A stretch of DNA of 64,000 nucleotides from Chitinophaga sp. CF118 (lineage in GTDB: Bacteria; Bacteroidota; Bacteroidia; Chitinophagales; Chitinophagaceae), in NCBI RefSeq assembly GCF_900112615.1, contig NZ_FOMK01000004.1, positions 930,001 to 994,000 on the forward strand, read 5' to 3'. Shown here in pieces: positions 36,436-46,108 of this stretch. The number at the start of each line of letters is the position of its first letter. Position 1 is the stretch's first letter. The notes under the pieces are model-generated. The model ran no database searches and was not told where the DNA came from. It was given only the letters and a program-made list of their open reading frames with translations. Made by a program: the position numbers and the translations under genes.

Positions 36436-38001
36436 TTATTTAAATAACAAGCGGGTAATATTGCCTACATCGATCTGATTGAACCGGTAGAAATAGCCTA
36501 ACAGTAATGCCTGCGTTTGTCCGGAACTGTTGGTTGTTTCAAAGATCTTAGCTACCCCGCCTTCCAGATCGCCGGTATTGTTGTACCCTGCTGCCAGGGC
36601 GCCTTTGTTGTCCAATACCATCAGCCCGCTTCTGTGTACATTACCGTAGCTTTTAAAATTGCCGGTCACAATGATTAATCCATTGCTCAGTTGCTGTGCA
36701 CAATAGAAAACTTCATTGGTACCCATTTGTAAAGAGGAGAACTGTTCATCGGTTGTTCCATCTGCTTTCAGCATAGCCAGTCCGTGATGTGAGGCTCCGT
36801 CAAATTTGGTAAACGATCCTGCCAGCATAAATTTCTGTGTAGTTTCATTATACCGGATTGTATTAATAGCGTTGTCGGCACCGGCGCCACCAAAGCCAGG
36901 GTCCAGGCTGCCATCTGTATTAATGCGGGCTATATTGGATGCAGGTAAACCATTGTAACGGGTAAAACGCCCTACAATAATAATCTTTCCATCGGCCTGC
37001 ATGAAAGCATCGTTAATAGGTCCGTTAGCCCCGTCATAACTCTTATGTTTGGATAGGTCATAGTTAAAAGAAGAGTCCAGCGATCCATTAGGGTAGAATC
37101 GGATCAACTGGCGGACTACCACACTATCTGTAATTAGTGAATCTCGTTCATGCCGGAAGTCTGATTCTCCATATACATACTGCAGATAATAGTTAAAGTT
37201 GCCGATTGCCGTTATCATATTATTATGCACGAATACTTTGTTGACAGTGCCATCTGTACCACCGTTAAATGCAGGCACTGTATCCTTTTTCAGGAAAGTG
37301 TTCACCGTCATGGAATCGATAGACCCATTGCTGTTCAGCACTGTAATGTTATGGATCTCTGCAAGGTGGATATCATAAGAAGTAAAATTCCCTCCTGCCA
37401 CCAGCTTTCCATTTGGTAAAGCATCCATTGTTACGAGCGCACCATCGGCTCCTCTTCCGGAGAGCAACGTACGGTCAATCTCACCATCTTTTGAGGTCAT
37501 AACGATCCTGTTGATTGGCTTGACTACACCTTTGTGTTCATAATCGGAAAACTGACCAATCATTAAGAGGCGGCCATCAGAAAAACGATGTACATCTAAC
37601 ACTGCACCATTGGCACCTATTACTACTTTAAAATTATTATCGACCTCCAGATTCCCTTTTACTTTGAATACCGGACCGAAAAAGATCTGATCGCCAATAG
37701 TAACAGAAGTCACACCAGTACTGGCAGTTTCGGGTACTTTCACCTCAACACCCGTACTGTCTATTGCCAGGATCTCTCCCGGCTCTCCATTGAAATTAAA
37801 ATGGATGGAATCTTTATGTTTTAACATCCCCTTTCCTTTAAAGCGGATAGTAACACCCGGTGCTGCTTCCGAAGGTGTGGGCAGGTCTGTACTCATGGTT
37901 ACCCCCAGCGGCTTTTTGCCTCCCGCATAAGGATCATCATATACTTTATCATCTTTTTTGCAGGCGATGACCAGGAGTAGAAGTAAGAATATTTTTTTCA
38001 T
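36436..38001 (-). CDS. IPT/DUF5008-type lipoprotein with delta-60 beta-propeller repeats
   Basis: Surface-exposed binding protein. I choose the ATG at 38001 because it gives 'MKKIFLLLLLVIACKKD', a standard lipoprotein signal with Cys14. A TTG at 38025 is in frame but would add eight polar residues before the signal. Residues about 30-125 form an IPT/TIG-like sandwich ('PSEAAPGVTIRFKGKGM', 'VPETASTGVTSVTIG'). From about residue 135 to the end there are at least five blades of the delta-60 type, each with 'DGRLLMIGQF', 'NGKLVAGGNF', 'DGKIIIVGRF', 'TQKFMLAGSF' or 'NGLIIVTGNF'. Function unknown; the position after FAS1 suggests an extracellular complex. Confidence 0.85.
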   Translation of the reverse strand: MKKIFLLLLLVIACKKDDKVYDDPYAGGKKPLGVTMSTDLPTPSEAAPGVTIRFKGKGMLKHKDSIHFNFNGEPGEILAIDSTGVEVKVPETASTGVTSVTIGDQIFFGPVFKVKGNLEVDNNFKVVIGANGAVLDVHRFSDGRLLMIGQFSDYEHKGVVKPINRIVMTSKDGEIDRTLLSGRGADGALVTMDALPNGKLVAGGNFTSYDIHLAEIHNITVLNSNGSIDSMTVNTFLKKDTVPAFNGGTDGTVNKVFVHNNMITAIGNFNYYLQYVYGESDFRHERDSLITDSVVVRQLIRFYPNGSLDSSFNYDLSKHKSYDGANGPINDAFMQADGKIIIVGRFTRYNGLPASNIARINTDGSLDPGFGGAGADNAINTIRYNETTQKFMLAGSFTKFDGASHHGLAMLKADGTTDEQFSSLQMGTNEVFYCAQQLSNGLIIVTGNFKSYGNVHRSGLMVLDNKGALAAGYNNTGDLEGGVAKIFETTNSSGQTQALLLGYFYRFNQIDVGNITRLLFK

Positions 38002-38021
38002 CTGCTGACTAATTTTAATTT

Positions 38022-38723
38022 TCAACCACCGTTTTGCATAGCGTTTTGCATATCTGCAATGAACCTGCTTACACTAAACCCGAAGTACCGGTGATTCACA
38101 TTTAACGTATGCACTACACCGTTATCAGTTACAAGATTGCTGGAAGCAATAAATTCTGTATACCAGTTATCCAATGGCCGGGCCGGATCAGGGATGTAAG
38201 CAATACTTAACTGACGGTAGCCTACATACTTCACCCCGTTATCATCATTATATACTACCCCGATATTCATAGGTGTTCCGTTCCAGGACAAATACCCCTG
38301 CCCGGGATAAACAGCTTTAAGGTTATAATCTATCTGCGGATAATCCTTCAGCTGACTGGCGCCATGAAACATATACATCTGCAGATACTTCTGCCAGATA
38401 TCTGAAGGAACGTCTGCCAGTACTTTCACCGTATCATATCCTAAGGTGTACAGGGAATAGTTCAATTCTTTCACCAGGTTCAGAATACTTTTATCTGTAG
38501 GGGCAAAAAAAGTAAGTGTATCATTCTTAAATACTTCTTCCATTCCGGCCAGCCGTACAACTGCCGCCACACTATCAAAATAGAAAGGAACAGAATCGAG
38601 ATAATCGAGTGTACTCCCTTTAAAATGCGGATCATGACTGCCGGAATCCTTATAGTAATTGTCCTTTTTACAGGCAGCTACCAGGATCAATATTCCCATC
38701 AGTACACATTTAAACTGCTGCAT
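38022..38723 (-). CDS. FAS1 (fasciclin) domain lipoprotein
   Basis: Short lipoprotein (lipobox LVAAC, Cys18) with one fasciclin-like domain, residues about 35-220. FAS1 features are 'STLDYLDSVPFYFDSVAAVVRLAGM', seen here in parts as 'FDSVAAVVRLAG', then 'TLTFFAPTDKSI' (the H1-type motif) and 'DNGVVHTLN' (the H2-type motif). FAS1 domains mediate adhesion in other systems; in Bacteroidota loci they occur next to SusD with unknown role. It starts 10 bases after the SusD stop. Its stop is followed within 20 bases by the chosen start of the propeller gene. Confidence 0.92.
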   Translation of the reverse strand: MQQFKCVLMGILILVAACKKDNYYKDSGSHDPHFKGSTLDYLDSVPFYFDSVAAVVRLAGMEEVFKNDTLTFFAPTDKSILNLVKELNYSLYTLGYDTVKVLADVPSDIWQKYLQMYMFHGASQLKDYPQIDYNLKAVYPGQGYLSWNGTPMNIGVVYNDDNGVKYVGYRQLSIAYIPDPARPLDNWYTEFIASSNLVTDNGVVHTLNVNHRYFGFSVSRFIADMQNAMQNGG

Positions 38724-38733
38724 AAGAAATATT

Positions 38734-40263
38734 TTATCTTAACCAATAATTGTTGAGTTGCATATAAGGATTATTATCCAGTGCGGAAGTACTGATTGGC
38801 CAGGTCCATGCACCATTATCAAACTGTGACTGAGTAAGCGGATAATAACACCATTGCTGGTTCATTACCCGGCCGGTACGTACCAGATCAAAGTAGTAAT
38901 GTCCTTCCATCATCAGCTCTTTTGCTCTTTCGGTGAAGATGGCCTCTTTCAGACCTATACCTCCGGGTCCCTGATAAAGGGTTGTTTTAGCGCGTTCCCG
39001 GATGAGGTTCATCATTCGGACTGCTTCATCATCCTGCCCAATTTCCGCGAGCGCTTCTGCCCTTAAAAGAATTGCGCCGGCATACCGTAATACGATGAGA
39101 TTATTATCCACGTTTACATCGTCATTGCCCTGTTCATATACGCTGTTATATTTCAGAAAGAGGAAAGTTCCATCGTTGGCGAACATCTGTGAATCGAACC
39201 ACATTTCTGTGCGTGCATCGGGAACGCCTATGGGATATAACCGGCGCAGATATTCTGCACGGAAATAGGTAAAGCTGTATTGATGACCGTTGGCAGGACG
39301 TTTATAAGGATAATGAACTACAAGTTCAGAAAGGTCATTCCATTTTTCGGCGAGTGTTTCTCCATAGTTGGAACTGATCACAATATCAAACAGGCTCTCT
39401 TTGGAACGCCCTTTGAAAATGGTGAACGACTGTTCAATTGGTAGTAATTCGTACGCACCACTTTTTATGAGATCATCTCCCAGCTTCGCAGTTTGTGTGT
39501 AATAATTCTGCGCATTGCCTTTATCAAAACCAGCATTCCACATATTCATTTCCATGAGTAAGGCGATAGCAGCTCCTTTACTGGCACGGGCGCCACGGAA
39601 AGCAGGGTCGTTGAATGTCCAGGGAAGTGCTTCCATTGCTGTTGTGAGGTCTGCGATACAGTTGTTCATCACCGTCACCATCTTTTCTCTTGGCAATGGC
39701 GCTTCGTGATAGGCATCTGTATAATAAGGTACATCTCCCCATAAGCGTACCATCATAAAGTAACACATGCTGCGCATGAATGAAGCCTCTGCCTGGTATT
39801 TCTTTATAGCATCTGCAGAGAGATCGGGAATATCCCGGCGGGTAATTTCATATTGCAAAATATTACAGGCCTGGATCACACGGTAAAATGGCTTCCAATC
39901 TGCCAGGTTAGGCAGGTCAAAGATGTTCCAGAAGTCTTTCCCGGAGGGGGTATATATTACAGGAAGCAATTGATTCTGTGCTACATAATCTACAAATGAA
40001 CGATCACTGCCATCGTTCTTCTGTGGTGATGAGGGAAGCATTCCTCCCCTTACCTCTCCTGCAACGGCGAACATGGGACAGGAACCGGTTACATCTCTGA
40101 ACAGACCGTAGATATCCCAGATGTTGTCTTCTACGTCTTTGGCACTTTTAAAGAATGCGTTGCCAGACAACCGGTCCAGGGGTTGTACATTCAGGAATTT
40201 TTTGCACCCATACTGACTAATGAGCGTTAAGAGTGCGGTGAGGTAAATAATCCTGCGATACAT
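38734..40263 (-). CDS. RagB/SusD family lipoprotein
   Basis: SusD-like capture protein of the second SusCD pair of this operon. 'MYRRIIYLTALLTLISQYGCKKFLNVQPLDRLSG' in outline: signal with Cys20, then the classic 'CKKFLNVQP' start of mature SusD proteins. 'YQAEASFMRSMCYFMMVRLWGDVPY' gives the conserved FxR..YF...WG core, and 'ERAKELMMEGHYYFDLVRTG' the C-terminal signature. It ends in 'MQLNNYWLR', with the usual N(P/N)YW terminus. Length 509 is on the short side of normal. It follows SusC by 30 bases. Confidence 0.96.
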   Translation of the reverse strand: MYRRIIYLTALLTLISQYGCKKFLNVQPLDRLSGNAFFKSAKDVEDNIWDIYGLFRDVTGSCPMFAVAGEVRGGMLPSSPQKNDGSDRSFVDYVAQNQLLPVIYTPSGKDFWNIFDLPNLADWKPFYRVIQACNILQYEITRRDIPDLSADAIKKYQAEASFMRSMCYFMMVRLWGDVPYYTDAYHEAPLPREKMVTVMNNCIADLTTAMEALPWTFNDPAFRGARASKGAAIALLMEMNMWNAGFDKGNAQNYYTQTAKLGDDLIKSGAYELLPIEQSFTIFKGRSKESLFDIVISSNYGETLAEKWNDLSELVVHYPYKRPANGHQYSFTYFRAEYLRRLYPIGVPDARTEMWFDSQMFANDGTFLFLKYNSVYEQGNDDVNVDNNLIVLRYAGAILLRAEALAEIGQDDEAVRMMNLIRERAKTTLYQGPGGIGLKEAIFTERAKELMMEGHYYFDLVRTGRVMNQQWCYYPLTQSQFDNGAWTWPISTSALDNNPYMQLNNYWLR

Positions 40264-40293
40264 AATCGATTTATTTAGGGACTTCCAGAAAAA

Positions 40294-43200
40294 TTAAAAT
40301 TCTACATTGATACCAAAATTGTAAGTACGTGGAATCGGATAACCACTGGACTGATCACGCCCCAGCGCAGAGACATTTTCAGGATTAGGTCCACTGTAAC
40401 CAGAGAACGTAATCAGGTTATTGCAGGACATATACATGCGGACAGAATTAACACCGTAGCGGTTAGTCATTTTCCTGTTGAGCAGATAAGCCAGTGTAAC
40501 TGTATTGATCTTAAAATAAGAACCGTCTTCCTGGATCAGTGTCTGGTCATAGCGATAAGGCCTGATATCATTGTATCTCGTATAATCAAAAGGGTTAGGG
40601 TATTTCGCATTACTGCCGGAGCCTTTCCAGTAATCCACATCGCTGAAATCTACCACTGCTTTTGTACTGTAAGGATCACCGAGATACTGCATCCGTTCTG
40701 CAAATGCATTGTTGAGTATATCCCTGATCATTGTAAAAGAACCGCTGATGTTGAACGAAAAGTTCTTCCAGTTGAGAAATGACTGCAACCCTCCCACTAT
40801 CAGTGGCTGTGAATTACCTGCTGGTACATAGTCATTGCCATCCAGGATATAGTTACCATCCACATCTTTAAAAATAGGATCTCCACCTTTGAAGTACACT
40901 CCATTGCTGGTACGGTAACGCTGACCGGTGGCGGGATCTACAGGCACGTCTGCATCGGTGGCATACACACCTTCTGTTTTCAGCAGGTAGTTTGTTAGTG
41001 TATTACGCCCTACCCTGAAAAGGAGGTTCTGATGAGTATCAGTATCATATTGTACTATCTGCCTGGCTCCATTGGGCAAGCTGGTAAGGATATCTTTGTT
41101 GATAGCTCCATTCAGAGAAACCGTCCATTGTACGGCACTTGTTTTAGGCAGTAAACGGAAAGTTAGTGTCAGCTCATAACCGTAATTGATCAGCGATGTT
41201 TCGTTTGTAGTAATCTCATTGAAGCCTGTAATGTTCGATAATGATTTTGTACGTAATAGATTCTTCACTGTTTTATAATAGGCATCAAAGATCACTTCTA
41301 CCCTGCTGTCGAATAGTCCGGCTTCAAAGCCGAAATTGTATTGCGTGGTGGTAGTTGGTTTGAGATAGGTATTGGGTAGTTGGTTGAAGTTAATCCCCAG
41401 CCTTGGATTGGCATTATAAGTGCCACGGGGATCATAGGTACCATAGATCGAAAAGATATCACCAGTAGGAACGATATTTTGTCCCCAGCTGCCACGGAAT
41501 GAACCATACGACAGCCATTTACTTTCTGTAAGGAAGTTCTCTTTGTTAAAGTTCCAGCGGATACCTATTGCAGGATTTTTTGAATAAGGATCTTCAAAGC
41601 CACTGCTGGAAGTACCATCCATCCGGTAGCTGAGATCCAGCACATACTTCTGCTTATAGTTGTAAGAGAATGTTCCTGCAAAGGAAGCCACATGCTGACG
41701 GGAGTAGTTATCTAACAAACCTCCTCCCCGGCTGGCCCATCCATCATATCCCAGGGGACCCTGGTATTGGTTATTCGGTGTTTTTTCCAATTGAATTGCC
41801 TGCGCCTGGAAACCACGGTTATAGAATTCATTGAATGCGGATATAAAAAAGTTGTGCTTGTTATTGATGGAATAAAAATAGGATAAGGTGTTACGGTTAT
41901 ACAAAGTATACTTACGATCGTTATAAGCGTATACCTGAGAGAAGTCGTTATGCGCTTCTGCTGGTGTGAACCTGTCTTCTGTGTTGGAAGCATATTCGTA
42001 GCTGATGCTGGAACCAACATTAAAGCCTTTCAGCAACTGGTAACTGATGTCCAGATTAGTGCGGAGGTTGGCCGTTTTATTGTCGTTTTTTGTTTGTAAA
42101 GATGATAATACACCTGCTGTACTCTGATAGTAAGAGGGGCCTGGCAGTAAAGAAGAAGATGCTGCATTCTTCGATACGCCGCTTTGTGTAAGTCCATTCC
42201 CATCTCCCTTATTCCTTTTACCTACCTGTGTAGATAAACTTGTCATTACTCTGAGTTTAGGATTGGGTTGATATTGCATATTGGTGTTGATAGAATAACG
42301 GTCAAATCCGGTATTACGAATCACACCGTTCTCCTTATAATATCCCAGATCTACTTTGTAATTGAACTTAGGATCACCACCACTGATATTCACGTTGTGC
42401 GACTGGTTAAAGGTGGCGCGATAAAACACGCCCTGCCAGTTGGTAGAATTATTATAATAAGGGTTGAGACTGTCTGCCAGGAAAGGAGTGGTAGAAATTT
42501 TATTGATATCGTCTATGTTACCACTGTTGTATATCTGTGCGATACGTAACCGTCTTTCTGCTACCCCTCCAATAGTGTTACGCAATTTTGGTGGTGTATT
42601 AACAAAGAAATTACCTGTATAACGTACAAGGGGGATCGGAGAACTACCTCTGCGTGTAGTAATCAGCATTACACCGTAAGCACCACGGGAACCATATAAG
42701 GCGGTTGCCTGAGAATCTTTCAATGCTTCAATGCTTTCGATATCTTCCGGAGGGATTAATGACAGCGGACTTACCCCTGGCCCGGCCGACTGGTATCCAT
42801 ATTCAAAGTTGGCATCTGCTTCTACCGGTACTCCATCAATCACGTATAAAGGAGAGGTAGGCGATAAGAATGCATCATTCCCGTTGCCCGATACATTCAT
42901 GTTAGACAGTCCCCTGATCTGCACAATACCTCTACCCCCCGGTGTGCCGGTATTGTTCTGAATATTTAATCCTGCCACGCGCCCCTGCAACAGTTGTTCC
43001 ACATTGGATACAGGGATATCCTGCAAGTCCTTTCCGCTGATAATCACAGCAGACCCTGTAGTAACTTCTCTTGTTTTCTTCTGATAACCGATCACCACTG
43101 TTTCGTTCAGTTTGTTCTCCGTCACCACCAGTCGTATTACCAGATCACGTTTATCTTTCAATTTCATCCTGTAATCGGAGAAGCCAATATAACGGAATAC

Positions 43201-43422
43201 TATCGCCGCATCCGGTAGTATGGATACCGAGAATGCACCACTTGCATTGGTAACGCCCACGGCTTTTGGAGGAGTGCCAGCCATAATACTCACTCCTACC
43301 AGTGGTTCGTTCGTCTGGGCATCCCTAACAATACCTTTTACCAGCACCTTTTCCTGTGCCTGTGATGCCAAGGCGAGGAATAAGAACAGGAAAAGGAAAC
43401 TTAATCTTTTATCGGATTGCAT
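40294..43422 (-). CDS. SusC/RagA family TonB-linked outer-membrane protein
   Basis: TonB-dependent importer, 1042 residues, with the full domain set: signal peptide (to about residue 22), carboxypeptidase-regulatory-like domain ('VLVKGIVRDAQTNEPLVGV', about 24-100), TonB-box-like 'LNETVVIGYQ', plug with 'PLYVIDGVPV' and 'SIEALKDSQATALYGSRGA', and a barrel ending 'YNFGINVEF'. It lies 60 bases after the DUF5007-like gene, the largest gap in the operon, so an internal promoter is possible. Its SusD and FAS1 partners follow directly. Confidence 0.97.
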   Translation of the reverse strand: MQSDKRLSFLFLFLFLALASQAQEKVLVKGIVRDAQTNEPLVGVSIMAGTPPKAVGVTNASGAFSVSILPDAAIVFRYIGFSDYRMKLKDKRDLVIRLVVTENKLNETVVIGYQKKTREVTTGSAVIISGKDLQDIPVSNVEQLLQGRVAGLNIQNNTGTPGGRGIVQIRGLSNMNVSGNGNDAFLSPTSPLYVIDGVPVEADANFEYGYQSAGPGVSPLSLIPPEDIESIEALKDSQATALYGSRGAYGVMLITTRRGSSPIPLVRYTGNFFVNTPPKLRNTIGGVAERRLRIAQIYNSGNIDDINKISTTPFLADSLNPYYNNSTNWQGVFYRATFNQSHNVNISGGDPKFNYKVDLGYYKENGVIRNTGFDRYSINTNMQYQPNPKLRVMTSLSTQVGKRNKGDGNGLTQSGVSKNAASSSLLPGPSYYQSTAGVLSSLQTKNDNKTANLRTNLDISYQLLKGFNVGSSISYEYASNTEDRFTPAEAHNDFSQVYAYNDRKYTLYNRNTLSYFYSINNKHNFFISAFNEFYNRGFQAQAIQLEKTPNNQYQGPLGYDGWASRGGGLLDNYSRQHVASFAGTFSYNYKQKYVLDLSYRMDGTSSSGFEDPYSKNPAIGIRWNFNKENFLTESKWLSYGSFRGSWGQNIVPTGDIFSIYGTYDPRGTYNANPRLGINFNQLPNTYLKPTTTTQYNFGFEAGLFDSRVEVIFDAYYKTVKNLLRTKSLSNITGFNEITTNETSLINYGYELTLTFRLLPKTSAVQWTVSLNGAINKDILTSLPNGARQIVQYDTDTHQNLLFRVGRNTLTNYLLKTEGVYATDADVPVDPATGQRYRTSNGVYFKGGDPIFKDVDGNYILDGNDYVPAGNSQPLIVGGLQSFLNWKNFSFNISGSFTMIRDILNNAFAERMQYLGDPYSTKAVVDFSDVDYWKGSGSNAKYPNPFDYTRYNDIRPYRYDQTLIQEDGSYFKINTVTLAYLLNRKMTNRYGVNSVRMYMSCNNLITFSGYSGPNPENVSALGRDQSSGYPIPRTYNFGINVEF

Positions 43423-43482
43423 ATATGCAGTATTAAATATTTTAACGATGCTATAGAATGATTGGATGCTTATGAAAGCTGC

Positions 43483-44523
43483 TTACTCATCTCTGAACCG
43501 TGGATTATTCCGGAAATAAAAAATGATCTCCCAATCTCCTTTCCGGTAGATACTAAAATAGAGATCCACTACGCACGTTTGCCGGATATTACCGTAACCT
43601 ATCCTCGTGAAACTGAACTTTACATAAGCCTGTAAGCCATCCCCACTTGTATATCTTGTTCTATACCGCATCAGTGGAATGGGATAGGCCACCTGGTACG
43701 TAACTGCTGTAGTAGTTAGCACTTTATTAAATCCGTGCAACAGCGAATCCCACGGAGTGAGATTAAACATTGCCGGATCAATGGGCAGAGAATCTTTATC
43801 CATGAATTTGAATGTAAGTGAACTACCGTCGCCCTTTCTATTGAACAACACTCTTACACTGTCTGATTTAAGCGCCAGGTTTGTTTCGTCATTGATGATG
43901 TTATTAATTCCCGGATGATTATACTGTAATATGAAAGTGGAAGAATCTGCAGGGTTTGGATAATCCGCCCGTTGCTTTCCTGTGATGGGATCATATTCAG
44001 AAGGACTATAAGGCTGTTCCCGAAGTGGCATCAGCGACATGTCTTTATACACGTTGGTACCTCCGGAATTAGTGGCCTCTACATCAAACAGGTAACCCGA
44101 ATCCGGTTGTTGACGGAAGAAGGAACTATCTGCTTCTGCCCATAGCACAAAATCTCCTGATTCCGGTCTTATTTCCCATGCAGGATGTGTTTCAATCACA
44201 CGTTTGGCGGCTATCTCTTCCAGTGATTTTTCTTCACCTGTATAAGTTGTTTTCCACGTCAGTACCTCTAAAGGTTTGTCAAGATCTGTGGAAGGTTGTC
44301 CATCTTTTTTATACCGCACATTCACTATTTTAAAATGAATAGGTACGGACGAATTATCTGTATTAAAGATCTGGGAATACAGGGTAGTGCGACCAAGTGT
44401 AGGCGCGAAAATCTTCTGATTATATACTGCGCGTTTACTCAGAAAATCCTGATCGTCCGGCGCCCATTTGCGGCAGGCAGCGAAGATTGTTATCAGTAAT
44501 AAGATGGCTATTCTTAGTTTCAT
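43483..44523 (-). CDS. DUF5007-like lipoprotein
   Basis: Lipoprotein (lipobox IFAAC, Cys17) of 346 residues that I take to be of the DUF5007 family, seen in FAS1-containing SusCD loci. Visible features are 'CRKWAPDDQDFLSKRAVYN' in two parts ('ACRKWAPDDQDF', 'LSKRAVYNQKIFAPTLGR') and a beta-rich remainder ending in 'WEIIFYFRNNPRFRDE'. No enzymatic motif is seen. It starts 10 bases after the FAS1-CBM6 gene. Function unknown; an outer-surface binding role fits the context. Confidence 0.75.
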   Translation of the reverse strand: MKLRIAILLLITIFAACRKWAPDDQDFLSKRAVYNQKIFAPTLGRTTLYSQIFNTDNSSVPIHFKIVNVRYKKDGQPSTDLDKPLEVLTWKTTYTGEEKSLEEIAAKRVIETHPAWEIRPESGDFVLWAEADSSFFRQQPDSGYLFDVEATNSGGTNVYKDMSLMPLREQPYSPSEYDPITGKQRADYPNPADSSTFILQYNHPGINNIINDETNLALKSDSVRVLFNRKGDGSSLTFKFMDKDSLPIDPAMFNLTPWDSLLHGFNKVLTTTAVTYQVAYPIPLMRYRTRYTSGDGLQAYVKFSFTRIGYGNIRQTCVVDLYFSIYRKGDWEIIFYFRNNPRFRDE

Positions 44524-44533
44524 TGGTCTCTTT

Positions 44534-46108
44534 TTAATTCAATGGTTTGAAGGTGACAGACTTCACATCATACCCCCCCGTATCCTCAAAGAAGCGCATC
44601 ACATGAATTCCTTTGGTGAGGTATACAGTTGCCGTTACGTACTGCCGTTTGTGATAGTCTGTTGTATTAGGGACTTTCACGATACCAGATACATCCAGCC
44701 CGTCAAATTCCAGGTGAAACTTCTTGTCATTATTAGGACTTCCCATCAAAGTTGCTGCTGTATAGAAACCTGTTTCCTTTACATCCACTGTATAGTTCAT
44801 CCATTCACCGTCTTCAGTCCAGCCTACCTGGTAACCACCACTTTCATTCTTCGAGAAGTCGATGTCCACACCTTCTCCCGGTCTCCATTTACCGCCGTTA
44901 TTGCCGGTATTATTATCATGGTATCCGATACCTTCTCCACCTGCATCATAATCTTCGAGATTGATCACACCGGGTATAGGCAATGGCCTGCCGATGGGAG
45001 TAAACTTCAGGAAGCGCAGGTCAAAATTGGCAAAGTCATAGAAAAGTTTGAGCAGGTGGTTGCCTGCCGAAAGTTGCACTGTGGTAGTTACATCACGAAA
45101 AGTACTGTAAGCACCCGTTGCAGGCGTAAAGATTGCACTACCATGTACAATAATACCATCCAGTTCAAGGTGTACGCGACCATTATCATTAGGACTACCA
45201 TAACGGAGAGTCATGTTATAACTACCGGTTTCTGTAACTTGTACTGTATACAACATCCATTCGTTGGTTTCTGTCCAGCCCACTTTCATACCACCCTCTT
45301 CTGAGTTAGCAATATCTACAGATTCAGCAGGGCGGTATTGTCCGCCGTAATTAGCGCTGGAGAAATCCAGGTAGGCTACTCTGTTACCCCCACGATTAAA
45401 CTGTTCAAGTCCAATGACACCCGGGATGAAGAAAGCATCGCTATTCCAGGGAGAAGAGTAGGTAGGGTTCATACGCGGAATGAATTCATCGAAGCCAAAC
45501 ATGTGATCCTTTTCCAGGATATTTACCACTCCATTGTTGGTAATAATATCTATTGCCATTGTAGTGGCATTGCTCCAACGGTCTATATAGATCACTTCTT
45601 TTGTATCGCTGTAGGTGATTACACCCGGACCTCCTTTTACATGTCCTTCCGCATCTGTACGATTGAGTTTACCATGCATCGTATATCCGTATCGTACATC
45701 CGGTAGATTTAGTCCGTCCTGCAATAGCATACTATCTGCCATCACTTTACCACGTACAATGTAACGGCATACCAGGGAATCCAGTTGTTCGTAGGGTACT
45801 GTGCTAATATTCATCAGCGCCCGGCCCTGAATGGTTCTCAGCGTATTCATATTGTCAATAGCCTGTTTGAAGCTTGCATCAGAAGGCGCGAAAACTGTAT
45901 AGGCACCCGATTTCAGACTATCTGATAATTGTACGCGATCTACTGCCAGCAGGAAAGAATCATATTGTTGCTGTTCTTTCAGGAAATCGTAGGTATTACC
46001 ATCATACTTTTTCAGTTGGTTCTGGTAATCATAATATCCCTGATCTTTTTTACATCCTGCATAGAACAACATCATTGCCAGCAGTGTAAGACTTATCATT
46101 TTTATCAT
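44534..46108 (-). CDS. FAS1 domain lipoprotein fused to two CBM6-like domains
   Basis: Lipoprotein (Cys19 in 'FYAGCKKD') with an N-terminal FAS1 domain (about residues 35-205: 'NTYDFLKEQQQYDSFLLAV', 'AYTVFAPSDASFKQAI', 'NGVVNILEKDHMFG'). Two carbohydrate-binding sandwiches of CBM6 type follow (about 228-355 and 373-522). Each begins with 'IPGVIxLE' and has a 'YRPAESVDI' or 'WRPGEGVDI' motif, then 'VGWTExxEWMxYTV'. The pairing of adhesion-type and glycan-binding modules suggests surface capture of a polysaccharide. It overlaps SusD by 4 bases (46105-46108). The two CBM6 units resemble each other, so an internal duplication is likely. Confidence 0.9.
   Translation of the reverse strand: MIKMISLTLLAMMLFYAGCKKDQGYYDYQNQLKKYDGNTYDFLKEQQQYDSFLLAVDRVQLSDSLKSGAYTVFAPSDASFKQAIDNMNTLRTIQGRALMNISTVPYEQLDSLVCRYIVRGKVMADSMLLQDGLNLPDVRYGYTMHGKLNRTDAEGHVKGGPGVITYSDTKEVIYIDRWSNATTMAIDIITNNGVVNILEKDHMFGFDEFIPRMNPTYSSPWNSDAFFIPGVIGLEQFNRGGNRVAYLDFSSANYGGQYRPAESVDIANSEEGGMKVGWTETNEWMLYTVQVTETGSYNMTLRYGSPNDNGRVHLELDGIIVHGSAIFTPATGAYSTFRDVTTTVQLSAGNHLLKLFYDFANFDLRFLKFTPIGRPLPIPGVINLEDYDAGGEGIGYHDNNTGNNGGKWRPGEGVDIDFSKNESGGYQVGWTEDGEWMNYTVDVKETGFYTAATLMGSPNNDKKFHLEFDGLDVSGIVKVPNTTDYHKRQYVTATVYLTKGIHVMRFFEDTGGYDVKSVTFKPLN

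Noticed and set aside
38002..38025. TTG start for the propeller/IPT lipoprotein gene, overlapping the FAS1 stop
   Set aside because: It would put eight polar residues before a perfect lipoprotein signal that begins at the ATG at 38001.
44468..45304. 278-codon plus-strand ORF across the DUF5007 and FAS1-CBM6 genes
   Set aside because: Long but antisense to two genes with signal peptides and domain motifs; no family resemblance of its own.
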